From assembly GCF_014646335.1 (NCBI RefSeq), contig NZ_BMNG01000017.1:62001-126000 (forward strand): DNA of 64,000 nucleotides. The letters run 5' to 3'. The position numbers were made by a program, and so were the translations under genes. How positions within the stretch are numbered: the stretch's first letter is position 1; each line of letters opens with the position of its first letter. The notes beneath the pieces are model-generated. The model was not told the origin of the DNA, did not search any database, and saw nothing but the letters and a program-made list of their open reading frames with translations. Origin of the DNA: Streptomyces lasiicapitis. Its GTDB lineage: Bacteria; Actinomycetota; Actinomycetes; Streptomycetales; Streptomycetaceae. Below are positions 8,039-16,166 of this stretch, piece after piece.

Positions 8039-10303
8039 CTATGTGAAAGACCGCAAGCGGAGGCTGTTGGTGACGACGAACACGGAAGAGAACGCCATGG
8101 CCGCTCCGGCGATCATCGGGTTGAGCAGTCCGGCGGCCGCGAGGGGCAGCGCGGCGACGTTGTAGCCGAAGGCCCAGCAGAGGTTTCCCTTGATGGTGGC
8201 GAGGGTCCTGCGGGCCAGCCGGATGGCGTCGGCGGCCACCCGCAAGTCGCCCCGGACGAGCGTGAGATCGCCCGCCTCGATGGCGGCGTCCGTGCCCGTG
8301 CCCATGGCGAGCCCGAGGTCGGCCGTCGCCAGGGCGGCCGCGTCGTTCACGCCGTCCCCGACCATGGCCACGACCCGCCCCTCGTCCTGGAGCCGGCGCA
8401 CCACGTCGGCCTTGTCGCACGGCAGCACCTCGGCGTACACGGCGTCGGGCGGGATGCCGACGGCCTGCGCGACCGTCTCCGCGACGGCCCGGTTGTCACC
8501 CGTCAGAAGAACGGGACGCAGGCCGAGTTCACGCAGCCGGCGCACCGCCTCGGCGCTGGTGTCCTTGACCGTGTCGGCCACCGTGAGCAGCCCGCGCGCC
8601 GCGCCGTCCCAGGCGACAAGGACGGCGGTACGGCCCGCCGCCTCGGCGCGCTTCTTCGCGGCGGCCAGCTCGTCGAGCCCGGTGATGTGCGCGTCCGTGA
8701 GCAGCCGCTCGCTCCCGGCGAGCACCACGTGTCCGTCCACCGTGCCGCGCACGCCGTTCCCGGGCACGTTCGCGAAGTCCACCGGCGCCGGCAGCGCTCC
8801 CGCGTCGAGGCCGAGCCGCCGGGCCGCGCCCGCCGCGACGGCCCGCGCCACGGGGTGTTCGGAGGCGTGCTCCAGGGCGCCCGCGAGCCGCAGCAGCTCC
8901 TTCTCGTCCGTCCCGTCGGCCGCGTACACGTCCTGAAGGGCCATACGTCCCGTCGTCACCGTGCCGGTCTTGTCGAGGACGACCGTGTCGACGCGGCGGG
9001 TGGACTCAAGGACCTCCGGGCCCTTGATGAGGATGCCGAGCTGGGCGCCCCGGCCCGTGCCCACGAGCAGCGCGGTGGGCGTGGCGAGGCCGAGCGCGCA
9101 GGGGCAGGCGATGATCAGTACGGCGACGGCGGCCGTGAAGGCAGCCGCGGAGCCCACGCCGTTGCCCAGCCAGAAGCCGAGCGTGGCCACGGCGAGCGCG
9201 ATGACGACCGGCACGAACACGGCGGCCACGCGGTCGGCGAGGCGCTGCACCTCGGCCTTGCCGCTCTGCGCGTCCTCCACGAGCCGGGCCATCCGGGCGA
9301 GCTGGGTGTCGGCGCCGACGCGGGTGGCCTCGACGACCAGGCGCCCGCCCGCGTTCACGGTCGCGCCGGTCACCGCGTCGCCCACGGTGACGTCGGCGGG
9401 CACGGACTCGCCGGTGAGCATCGAGACGTCGACGGCGGACGCGCCCTCGATGACCGTGCCGTCGGTGGCGACCGTCTCCCCGGGCCGGACGACGAAGCGG
9501 TCCCCGACGGCGAGCCGCCCCACCGGGATCCGTGTCTCCGCGCCGTCCGGGCCGAGCACGGACACGTCCTTGGCGCCCAGTTCGAGCAGCGCCCGCAGCG
9601 CCGCGCCCGCCTTCCGCTTGGAGCGGGCCTCCAGATAGCGGCCGAGCAGGATGAACGTGACGACGCCCGCGGCCACTTCGAGGTAGAGCGCCGACGAGCT
9701 GTCGCCGCGCGCGATCGTGAACTCGAAGCCGTGCCGCATCCCCGGCTCGCCCGCGGTGCCGAAGAACAGCGCCCACACCGACCAGCCGAAGGCGGCGAGG
9801 GTGCCGAGCGAGACGAGGGTGTCCATGGTGGCCGCGCCGTGCCGGGCGTTGGTGAGCGCCGCCTTGTGGAAGGGCAGCCCGCCCCACACGACGACCGGCG
9901 CGGCAAGGGTCAGGGACAGCCACTGCCAGTACTCGAACTGGAGCGAGGGCACCATCGCGAGCACGACGACGGGCAGCGCGAGCGCGGCGGAGACCAGCAG
10001 CCGCTGGAGCAGCCGGTCGGCCTCGGTGAGGTCGGTGGTGACGGGCCGCACGGAGGTGTCGTCGCCCGGCCCGGCGTCGGGCGCGGGCGGGACGATCTCG
10101 TGCGCCGAGTAGCCGAGCTTCTCGACCGTGGCGACGAGTTGGCCGACCTCGACCCCGTCGCCGTACGCCACCTTGGCCTTCTCCGTGGCGAGGTTGACCG
10201 ACGCGGTGACGCCGTCGATGCGGTTCAGCTTCTTCTCGATGCGGGCCGAGCAGGAGGCGCAGGTCATTCCGCCGATGGCGAGTTCGACCTCGGAGGTGTT
10301 CAT
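8039..10303 (-). CDS. copA: Copper-translocating P1B-type ATPase CopA
   Basis: 754-residue heavy-metal ATPase exporting Cu(I) across the plasma membrane. One N-terminal HMA domain has the copper-binding motif GMTCASC (residues 12-18). Eight hydrophobic segments follow, with the actuator TGES near 295, the membrane metal site CPC at about 399-401 in IACPCALGLATPTALLVGTG, the phosphorylated aspartate in DKTGTVTTG (D444), the HP motif region EHPVARAV and the nucleotide/hinge motif MVGDGVNDAAAL. The CPC plus downstream NSLRL tail fits subgroup P1B-1. It follows copZ on the same strand with an 84-bp gap containing a strong hairpin, and both genes lie behind a CsoR-type operator. GC content and codon use match the neighbours. 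Confidence 0.96.
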   Translation of the reverse strand: MNTSEVELAIGGMTCASCSARIEKKLNRIDGVTASVNLATEKAKVAYGDGVEVGQLVATVEKLGYSAHEIVPPAPDAGPGDDTSVRPVTTDLTEADRLLQRLLVSAALALPVVVLAMVPSLQFEYWQWLSLTLAAPVVVWGGLPFHKAALTNARHGAATMDTLVSLGTLAAFGWSVWALFFGTAGEPGMRHGFEFTIARGDSSSALYLEVAAGVVTFILLGRYLEARSKRKAGAALRALLELGAKDVSVLGPDGAETRIPVGRLAVGDRFVVRPGETVATDGTVIEGASAVDVSMLTGESVPADVTVGDAVTGATVNAGGRLVVEATRVGADTQLARMARLVEDAQSGKAEVQRLADRVAAVFVPVVIALAVATLGFWLGNGVGSAAAFTAAVAVLIIACPCALGLATPTALLVGTGRGAQLGILIKGPEVLESTRRVDTVVLDKTGTVTTGRMALQDVYAADGTDEKELLRLAGALEHASEHPVARAVAAGAARRLGLDAGALPAPVDFANVPGNGVRGTVDGHVVLAGSERLLTDAHITGLDELAAAKKRAEAAGRTAVLVAWDGAARGLLTVADTVKDTSAEAVRRLRELGLRPVLLTGDNRAVAETVAQAVGIPPDAVYAEVLPCDKADVVRRLQDEGRVVAMVGDGVNDAAALATADLGLAMGTGTDAAIEAGDLTLVRGDLRVAADAIRLARRTLATIKGNLCWAFGYNVAALPLAAAGLLNPMIAGAAMAFSSVFVVTNSLRLRSFT

Positions 10304-10327
10304 GACGGCTCTTTCGGGGGAAAGGCG

Positions 10328-10367
10328 CCGGGCCCCGCGGCCGTGGGTGGCGTGCCGCGGGGCCCGG
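10328..10367 (-). terminator. Hairpin between copZ and copA
   Basis: Perfect 14-bp inverted repeat (10328-10341 and 10354-10367, 12-nt loop) made almost wholly of G and C, in the 84-bp gap between copZ and copA. No T-run follows on the minus strand, so it is probably a partial terminator or an RNA-processing/stability element giving more chaperone than pump, rather than a full stop. Confidence 0.65.
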
Positions 10368-10387
10368 AGAAAGGGGCGGGGCGGCGG

Positions 10388-10633
10388 TCAGGCCTTGCCG
10401 ACGAGCTCGTAACCGGCCTCGTCGACGGCGGCGCGGAGCGCCTCCTCGTCCAGCGGGGCCGCGGAGACGACGGTCACCTTGCCGGTGGCGGCCACCGCCT
10501 CGACCGAGCTGACGCCCGCCAGCTCGCCGATCTCACTGGACACAGCCCCCTCGCAGTGGCCGCACGTCATGCCCTTCACGTCGAGCACCGTGGTGACGGA
10601 TCCGGCCTGCGAGGTCTGGGCGTTGGCGGTCAT
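10388..10633 (-). CDS. copZ: Copper chaperone CopZ (HMA domain)
   Basis: 81-residue cytosolic copper-binding protein that hands Cu(I) to CopA. The start is ATG 10633, preceded by GAGGAGA at the right distance; longer frames reach through the promoter. The single HMA domain has GMTCGHC at residues 21-27 and a C-terminal half with AVDEAGYELV, the usual ferredoxin-like fold ending. It is the first gene of the copper operon and lies about 110 bp downstream of the CsoR box. Confidence 0.94.
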   Translation of the reverse strand: MTANAQTSQAGSVTTVLDVKGMTCGHCEGAVSSEIGELAGVSSVEAVAATGKVTVVSAAPLDEEALRAAVDEAGYELVGKA

Positions 10634-10741
10634 GTCGTTCTCCTCAGTGAAAAGTGAAAGGTGTGGACGCGTCGGACGTCGGCGCACGCGCGGGGTTCCG
10701 GATGGCTCCGGGTGGCTCCAGGGAACCCCGACGTGCTCCAC

Positions 10742-10769
10742 ACTATACCCCTAGGGGGTACCAATCCAA
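10742..10769 (-). promoter_or_regulatory. CsoR-type copper operator within the copZA promoter
   Basis: The palindrome TACCCCTAGGGGGTA at 10746-10760 matches the CsoR operator pattern (TACCC and GGGTA half-sites around a short spacer) described for actinobacterial copper operons. On the minus strand it lies between a -35-like TTGGAT (10764-10769) and a -10 TATAGT (10742-10747) with a 16-bp spacer, so bound CsoR would block the promoter until Cu(I) releases it. No csoR gene is in the window, so the regulator would be encoded elsewhere. Confidence 0.88.
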
Positions 10770-10800
10770 GAGGGGGCGGAGGTGCGGTCCCGGTCGGTTG

Positions 10801-11001
10801 TCAGCCGTCCTTGCGGGCGCGGTTGCCGGGGCGGGAGGCGACCCAGGCGCGGATGGTGTCGGCGTACCAGTAGGGCTTGCCGCTCTCGACGTGGTCGGGC
10901 TCGGGCAGCAGACCGTGCTTGCGGTAGGAGCGGACGGTGTCGGGCTGCACCCGGATGTGGGCGGCGATGTCCTTGTACGACCAGAGCCTTCGGTCGGTCA
11001 T
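10801..11001 (-). CDS. Small MerR/AlpA-like helix-turn-helix protein
   Basis: 66-residue DNA-binding protein consisting of little more than one winged HTH: LWSYKDIAAHIRVQPDTVRSYRKHGLLP then PYWYADTIRAWVASRPG. The domain resembles the excisionase/MerR-like small regulators of Streptomyces (BldC has the same size and layout), but I cannot say it is BldC. The start at ATG 11001 is backed by GGAGGAGCC upstream. It lies back to back with the CsoR promoter of copZ and is monocistronic. Target genes are unknown. Confidence 0.8.
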   Translation of the reverse strand: MTDRRLWSYKDIAAHIRVQPDTVRSYRKHGLLPEPDHVESGKPYWYADTIRAWVASRPGNRARKDG

Positions 11002-11328
11002 CAGTGGCTCCTCCCTGCGCGCGCCCAGGGCGGCCGGAACGGCCGACGGGGGAGCTGGGCGCGGCAATGGCGATCACTCGGCCTTGTGCCCCGTGAACGA
11101 CACAGAGTGACCGGCAGGTGGCCTCTGTGGACCGGCTGTGACGCAAGACCCGCGTACACGAGACATGTGTGACAGGAAGGGAGTGTTTGTGACAGAAGTG
11201 CCGCTTGCGGAGGGCGTGATGGCGGGGCGTGTCCGGGGCGCGTGACTACGCGGGGTGGTAATGGCGACCCTTGTGCAGGGGGCATGGGGGCATGGGGGCA
11301 TGAGGGAGGGGCGTCAGTCAGCCCGTCG
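11002..11328. other. Upstream region of the small HTH gene; three TGTGAC repeats
   Basis: 327 bp without a supported gene, between the small HTH gene and the end of the AraC gene. TGTGAC occurs at 11137-11142, 11168-11173 and 11188-11193; the last two are 20 bp apart and share the longer form TGTGACAG. They could be binding sites for the HTH protein or part of its promoter, but this is a weak signal. Confidence 0.4.
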
Positions 11329-12330
11329 TCAACGCCGGCGCGCGGTCTTGGAGAAGACCGCGCCGTGGCCGGACGAACCGGGCGCGAGCACGAGGCTGGT
11401 CTGTTCGCCCGCGAGCCGCTCCGCCGACGGCGGGCCGCTGTGCGCCGGGAGCGGGGTGCCGCTCGCGTGCGCGAACTGACGCGGCGTACAGCCCGTCATC
11501 GCCTTGAACTCGCCGCTGAGGTGCGCCTGGTCGTAGAAGCCGCAGAGCGCCGCCGTCTCGGCCTGGGAGCGGCCCGAGGCGAGCAGCCGGCGGGCGCGCT
11601 GCAGGCGCAGGATGCGGCCCGCGGCCTTCGGGCCGAGGCCGATCTGTTCGCGGAAGCGGTTCTCCAGCTGCCGTACGCTCCAGCCGACCTCGTCCGCGAG
11701 CCGGGCCACCGGCGCGCTGCCCCGGGTGCGCACCAGCTCCTCCCAGGCCCGCACGGTCCGCGGTGAGCACGGCGGCCCGGTGCCCGACCAGCGGGTGAGG
11801 ACCTCGTCCAGGAGCCCGAAGCGCTCACTCCAGCGGGGCAGTGCGCCGAGCGCCGCCGCGAGGTCGCCGACGCTCTCCCAGCGGCCCCGCTCGGGCCGGA
11901 CGCCGAGGGCGTCCGGGTCCAGCACGCGCTCGGCCAGCTCGTGCTGCTCGGTGCCGAGGATCGTGAACGACGCCCACGGCGTGAGCAGCACCTCGATGCC
12001 CGCGAGGCGCCCGTCGTGCTCGCCGATGGCCGGCCGCGTGGTGAGCCCGGAGACCACCGACACCAGCGCGACCGGTGGGCGCGCGGAGGCCGTGAGGCGC
12101 CTGATGCGCAGCTGGTCGCCGAAGCCGAGCATCAACGTGACGGCGCCGATGGGGACTTCGAGGCGCCGCCGGGGCGCGCTCAGGGCGAGCCGGAAGCCGC
12201 GGTAGCTGATCACGCCGGGCCGAAGGCGCGGGTGCGGGCGGGCGAGCGCGACCTCCCAGAGGCCGTCCGGACCGTGCAGGGCGCGCACCTTGGTGCGCGT
12301 ACGTGCCTCGTGCCAGCGGCCCGCGTTCAT
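11329..12330 (-). CDS. AraC-family transcriptional regulator
   Basis: 333-residue regulator with a C-terminal double HTH of the AraC/XylS type: PVARLADEVGWSVRQLENRF, then GLGPKAAGRILRLQRARRLL and the second motif AETAALCGFYDQAHLSGEFK ending TPRQFA. The N-terminal ~180 residues are an effector/sensor domain of unknown ligand. It lies 90 bp downstream of the iolE-like gene on the same strand, so it may be co-transcribed with it and could regulate the inositol cluster; the usual GntR-type IolR is not visible in the window. That regulatory link is inference. Confidence 0.88.
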   Translation of the reverse strand: MNAGRWHEARTRTKVRALHGPDGLWEVALARPHPRLRPGVISYRGFRLALSAPRRRLEVPIGAVTLMLGFGDQLRIRRLTASARPPVALVSVVSGLTTRPAIGEHDGRLAGIEVLLTPWASFTILGTEQHELAERVLDPDALGVRPERGRWESVGDLAAALGALPRWSERFGLLDEVLTRWSGTGPPCSPRTVRAWEELVRTRGSAPVARLADEVGWSVRQLENRFREQIGLGPKAAGRILRLQRARRLLASGRSQAETAALCGFYDQAHLSGEFKAMTGCTPRQFAHASGTPLPAHSGPPSAERLAGEQTSLVLAPGSSGHGAVFSKTARRR

Positions 12331-12420
12331 GCAGCCTCCCGCCCGTCGTCGGCACGGCGTCGCCCGCCGTACGACCAGCGTGCCGCAACCGCGCGCCGGG
12401 CAGGAGGCCCCGGACGCGCC

Positions 12421-13320
12421 CTACGCGCCGCAGGAGCGCAGGAACGACCGCGTCCGGCGGGCGATCGGCAGCGGCTTGTCCGGCTCGCACGGGTACATGT
12501 CCTGCTCGACGATGGCGAACAGGTCGACGTCCAGCTTCTGCGCGGCCTCCAGGACAGGACCGAGCGCGGGCACCCCCGCGGGCGGTTCGCACATCACGCC
12601 GCGCGCGACGGCGGGCCCGAACGGCATGTCCTGGGCGCGCACTTCGGCGAGCACGGCCGGGTCGACCTGCTTGAGGTGCAGATAGCCGAGGCGCTCGCCG
12701 TACGTCTCGATGAGCTTGACGCTGTCGCCGCCGCAGTACGCGTAGTGGCCGGTGTCCAGGCAGAGCGAGACCAGGTCGGGGTCCGTCGCGTCGAGGAAGC
12801 GGGTGACGTTCTCCTCGGTGTCGATGTGGGTGTCGGCGTGCGGGTGCACCACGATCGACAGGCCGTAGCGCTCGCGCACCTCGTGGCCCAGGCGCTCGGT
12901 CTGGATGGTCAGTTCGCGCCACTGCGCGGGCGTGAGCGTGGAGTCCTCCAGGACCTCGCCGGTCTTGTCGTCGCGCCAGAAGGACGGGATGACGACGAGG
13001 TGGCGCGCGCCCATCGCCTGTGTGAGGGCGGCGATGGCGGACACGTGCTCCCACGTCTTGTCCCACACGTCCGGGCCGTGGTGCAGGCCGGTGAAGACCG
13101 TGCCGGCGGAGACCTTGAGGCCGCGGCGGTCCGTCTCGGCGGTCAGCAGGGCCGGGTCGCTCGGCAGATAGCCGTACGGCCCGAGCTCGATCCACTCGTA
13201 CCCGGATGCGGCGACTTCGTCGAGGAAACGGCTCCAGGGGACCTGCTGGGGGTCCTCGGGAAACCACACGCCCCATGAGTCGGGGGCCGAACCGATCCGG
13301 ATGCGGGACAGCGTCGTCAT
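12421..13320 (-). CDS. iolE: Sugar phosphate isomerase/epimerase-type TIM-barrel protein, IolE/IolH-like
   Basis: 299-residue AP-endonuclease-2/xylose-isomerase-like TIM barrel. Recognisable stretches are RIGSAPDSWGVWFPEDP at the N-terminus, GYEWIELGPYGYLP, LSIVVHPHADTHIDTEENV, LCLDTGHYAYCGGD and LHLKQVDP; the His, Glu and Asp residues in these loops are the expected divalent-metal ligands. In inositol clusters proteins of this type are 2-keto-myo-inositol dehydratase (IolE) or the related IolH/IolI; the SAPDSWGVWF start favours IolE. It is divergent from iolC across 138 bp, which places it with the iolC-mmsA operon. The exact step (dehydratase or isomerase) is not decidable by eye. Confidence 0.8.
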   Translation of the reverse strand: MTTLSRIRIGSAPDSWGVWFPEDPQQVPWSRFLDEVAASGYEWIELGPYGYLPSDPALLTAETDRRGLKVSAGTVFTGLHHGPDVWDKTWEHVSAIAALTQAMGARHLVVIPSFWRDDKTGEVLEDSTLTPAQWRELTIQTERLGHEVRERYGLSIVVHPHADTHIDTEENVTRFLDATDPDLVSLCLDTGHYAYCGGDSVKLIETYGERLGYLHLKQVDPAVLAEVRAQDMPFGPAVARGVMCEPPAGVPALGPVLEAAQKLDVDLFAIVEQDMYPCEPDKPLPIARRTRSFLRSCGA

Positions 13321-13458
13321 GGCCGCAAGCCTCGCCGCACGCCGAGAACAGTGTCAAGGAGTAGTCCGAATGTCAGGACAAAATGTTGACAGGGTTCCCA
13401 GGGCGGGATTAGACCTGGGGGAGGCGCGACAGGCTGCCTCCAGGAAGGGAAGTGCAGG
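13321..13458. promoter_or_regulatory. Divergent iolE/iolC promoter region with TGTCA inverted repeat
   Basis: 138 bp between the two start codons. TGTCA (13371-13375) and TGACA (13387-13391) form an inverted repeat with an 11-bp spacer, and a further TGTCA copy lies at 13352-13356. The right half doubles as a consensus -35 TTGACA (13386-13391) for iolC, with TTAGAC 17 bp downstream as a -10 candidate; the extra copy gives a TTGACA reading toward iolE. A regulator bound here could control both directions. Confidence 0.55.
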
Positions 13459-14442
13459 GTGACCGATCCGTACACGGATGCGTACGACACGTACGAGCCG
13501 TACGACGTCATCACGATGGGCCGGATCGGGGTGGACCTCTACCCCCTGCAGACCGGGGTGCCGCTCTCGCAAGTCACGACGTTCGGGAAGTTCCTCGGCG
13601 GCTCGGCCACGAACGTCGCGGTCGCGGCGGCGCGGCTCGGGCGGCGCGTGGGCGTTGTCACGCGGACGGGACAGGATCCCTTCGGCACGTATCTGCGCGA
13701 GCAGTTGCGGGAGTTCGGGGTGGACGACCGGTGGGTCGGCGAGGTCGCCGGGCTGCCCACGCCCGTCACGTTCTGCGAGGTGTTCCCGCCCGACGACTTC
13801 CCGCTGTACTTCTACCGCCAGCCCAAGGCGCCCGACCTGGAGATCTCGGCGGCCGAACTCGACCTCGACGCGATCGCCGAGGCCCGCATCTTCTGGATGA
13901 CCGGGACCGGGCTGTGCGCCGAGCCCAGCCGGACGGCGACCGTCGCCGCGCTCGGCGCACGCTCGGGGGGCATCACGGTCTTCGACCTCGACTGGCGGCC
14001 CATGTTTTGGAACGAGCCCGATGAGGCGCGGCCGCATTACGCCGCGGCTCTGCGGCACGCGAATGTCGCCGTCGGCAATGTGGACGAGGTCGAGGTCGCA
14101 ACGGGCGTGCGGGAGCCGCGGGCGGCCGCCGGTGCCCTGCTGGACGCGGGAGTTGAGCTGGCCGTGGTCAAGCAGGGACCCCGCGGCGTGCTCGCCATGA
14201 ACCGGGCCGGGGACGTCGCCGAGGTTCCGCCGCTGCCCGTGACCGTCCTCAACGGGCTCGGGGCCGGGGACGCGTTCGGCGGGGCGCTGTGCCATGGGCT
14301 GCTCGCGGGCTGGGAGTTGGAGCGGGTGCTGCGGTACGCCAACGCGGCGGGGGCGATCGTCGCCTCCCGGCTTGAGTGTTCGTCCGCGATGCCGTACGCC
14401 GACGAGGTCGAGGCCGCGTTGGCTGCGGGGGCCGTCCTGTGA
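13459..14442 (+). CDS. iolC: 5-dehydro-2-deoxygluconokinase, IolC
   Basis: 327-residue PfkB-family carbohydrate kinase. The N-terminus DVITMGRIGVDLYPLQTGVPL and FGKFLGGSATNVAVAAARLG match IolC, and the C-terminal ATP/catalytic motif GLGAGDAFGGALCHGL carries the catalytic base D271. In inositol catabolism it phosphorylates 2-deoxy-5-keto-D-gluconate. The GTG start at 13459 follows GGAAGGGA. It heads the plus-strand operon; its TGA stop overlaps the GTG of the aldolase gene by 4 bp. Pathway assignment is strengthened by iolB and iolD downstream. Confidence 0.93.
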   Translation: MTDPYTDAYDTYEPYDVITMGRIGVDLYPLQTGVPLSQVTTFGKFLGGSATNVAVAAARLGRRVGVVTRTGQDPFGTYLREQLREFGVDDRWVGEVAGLPTPVTFCEVFPPDDFPLYFYRQPKAPDLEISAAELDLDAIAEARIFWMTGTGLCAEPSRTATVAALGARSGGITVFDLDWRPMFWNEPDEARPHYAAALRHANVAVGNVDEVEVATGVREPRAAAGALLDAGVELAVVKQGPRGVLAMNRAGDVAEVPPLPVTVLNGLGAGDAFGGALCHGLLAGWELERVLRYANAAGAIVASRLECSSAMPYADEVEAALAAGAVL

Positions 14443-15332
14443 GCTCCACGGTGGATGTGGCCGAGCTGGTGCGGACCCGGGTGCGGCATCCCGAAGCCAT
14501 CGCCGAGGCCGCCGCGCGGCGGCCTCGGCGGGAGTTGGTCGGGGACTCCGGGCGGCTCATGGTCATCGCGGCCGATCATCCGGCGCGGGGTGCCCTCGGG
14601 GTCGGGAAGGATCCGATGGCCATGGCCGACCGGGCCGACCTCCTTGAGCGGCTGTGTCTGGCGCTGTCGCGGCCGGGGGTCGACGGGGTGTTGGCCACCG
14701 CCGACATCCTCGACGACCTGCTGCTGCTCGGCGCGCTCGAAGGCAAGGTCGTCATGGGGTCCATGAACCGCGGCGGGCTCGCGGGCGCCGTGTTCGAGCT
14801 GGACGACCGGTTCACCGGGTACCGGCCCGAGGACCTGCACCGCCTCGGCTTCGACGCGGGCAAGCTGCTGCTTCGCGTCGACTACGACGACCCGGGCTCC
14901 CTGACCACCCTGGAGGCCACCGCGCGGGCCGTCGACGCGATGGCCGAGCGCAGACTGCCCGTGTTCGTCGAGCCGTTCCTCAGCCGCAGGCAGGGCGGCG
15001 TGCTGCGCAACGACCTGAGCGCCGACGCCGTCACCAGGTCCATCGCCATCGCGTCGGGCCTCGGCGGCACCTCCGCGTACACCTGGCTGAAGGTCCCCGT
15101 CACCGAGAACCCCGACGACATGGCCCGCGTCATGGAGACCTCGACGCTGCCCGCCGTGCTGCTGGGCGGTGACATCGACGCGGAGGCCCGGGACGCGGAC
15201 GCGGCGTACGAGAAATGGCGCGGCGCCCTGCGTCTGCCCACCGTGCAGGGCCTGGTCGCCGGGCGCACGCTGCTGTATCCGGCGGACGGTGACGTGGCGG
15301 GCGCCGTCGACATCGCGGTCGGCCTGCTGTAG
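14439..15332 (+). CDS. Cgl0159-type (beta/alpha)8 aldolase of the inositol cluster
   Basis: 297-residue DeoC/LacD-class TIM-barrel protein, starting at GTG 14439 which overlaps the iolC stop. Family stretches include RLMVIAADHPARGALGVG, DGVLATADILDDLLLLGAL and VVMGSMNRGGLAG; K218 in TSAYTWLKVPVTENP is the likely Schiff-base lysine. Proteins of this type sit beside the IolC kinase in actinobacterial inositol clusters (Cgl0159 in Corynebacterium) and are the natural candidate for the IolJ step, cleaving 2-deoxy-5-keto-gluconate 6-phosphate to dihydroxyacetone phosphate and malonate semialdehyde. No canonical IolJ is seen, so the substitution is an inference from context. Confidence 0.82.
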   Translation: MSSTVDVAELVRTRVRHPEAIAEAAARRPRRELVGDSGRLMVIAADHPARGALGVGKDPMAMADRADLLERLCLALSRPGVDGVLATADILDDLLLLGALEGKVVMGSMNRGGLAGAVFELDDRFTGYRPEDLHRLGFDAGKLLLRVDYDDPGSLTTLEATARAVDAMAERRLPVFVEPFLSRRQGGVLRNDLSADAVTRSIAIASGLGGTSAYTWLKVPVTENPDDMARVMETSTLPAVLLGGDIDAEARDADAAYEKWRGALRLPTVQGLVAGRTLLYPADGDVAGAVDIAVGLL

Positions 15333-15362
15333 CCGTGTCGTACGCAATCAAGAGGAGCGCGC

Positions 15363-16166
15363 ATGACGTACGTACCAAAAGGAAGTGCGGCCGACGGGAC
15401 GTACGCCGTCGCCATCGACCCCAAAAGCGCAGCCTGGACGTATGCCGGGCTGCGAGTCGTCGAGATCCCGGCCGGCGGCACGCACTCCTTCGCCACCGGA
15501 GAGAGTGAATGGATCGTGCTCCCGCTGACCGGCGGCTGTACGGTGCACGCGGAGGGCGAGATCATCGAACTCCTGGGCCGCGAGAGCGTGTTCAGCGGAG
15601 TCACCGACTTCGCTTACGTTCCCCGTGACGCCCACATCCAGATCGCCTCCGGCGTGGGAGGCCGCTTCGCCCTGGCAGGAGCGAAGTGCGAGCGCCGACT
15701 CCCCGCCCGCTACGGCCCCACGCCGGAGGTCCCCGTCGAGGAACGCGGCAGCGGCGGCTGCGCGCGGCAGGTCCGCAACTTCGCGTCGGCGGACGCGTTC
15801 GAGTGCGACCGGCTCATCGCGGTCGAGGTGATCACGCCGGGCGGCAACTGGTCCTCGTATCCGCCGCACAAGCACGACGAGCACCGGCCCGGCGTCGAGT
15901 CCGTCCTCGAAGAGATCTACTACTTCGAGATCGAGGGCGAGCACGGCTTCGGCTACCAGCGGGTGTCCCCCTCGCGCGAGGGCGGCACGGACACGCTCGC
16001 CGAGGTGCGCTCCGGCGACGCGGTGCTCGTGCCCGACGGCTGGCACGGGCCGTCCATCGCCCAGCCGGGGCACACCATGTACTACCTGAACGTCATGGCG
16101 GGACCGGGGGGCGAGCGGGAGTGGAAGATCTGCTTCCACCCCGACCACACGGAGGGTTACCGATGA
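15363..16166 (+). CDS. iolB: 5-deoxy-glucuronate isomerase, IolB
   Basis: 267-residue bicupin that isomerises 5-deoxy-D-glucuronate to 2-deoxy-5-keto-D-gluconate. The metal-binding motif is SSYPPHKHDEHRPG with H169, H171, E173 and H174, followed by EEIYYFEIEGEHGFGYQRV and the cupin 2 stretch GDAVLVPDGWHGPSIAQPGH ending in YYLNVMAGPG, all standard for IolB. The ATG at 15363 has AGAGGAG about 10 bases upstream. Its stop overlaps the iolD start (ATGA). Confidence 0.95.
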   Translation: MTYVPKGSAADGTYAVAIDPKSAAWTYAGLRVVEIPAGGTHSFATGESEWIVLPLTGGCTVHAEGEIIELLGRESVFSGVTDFAYVPRDAHIQIASGVGGRFALAGAKCERRLPARYGPTPEVPVEERGSGGCARQVRNFASADAFECDRLIAVEVITPGGNWSSYPPHKHDEHRPGVESVLEEIYYFEIEGEHGFGYQRVSPSREGGTDTLAEVRSGDAVLVPDGWHGPSIAQPGHTMYYLNVMAGPGGEREWKICFHPDHTEGYR

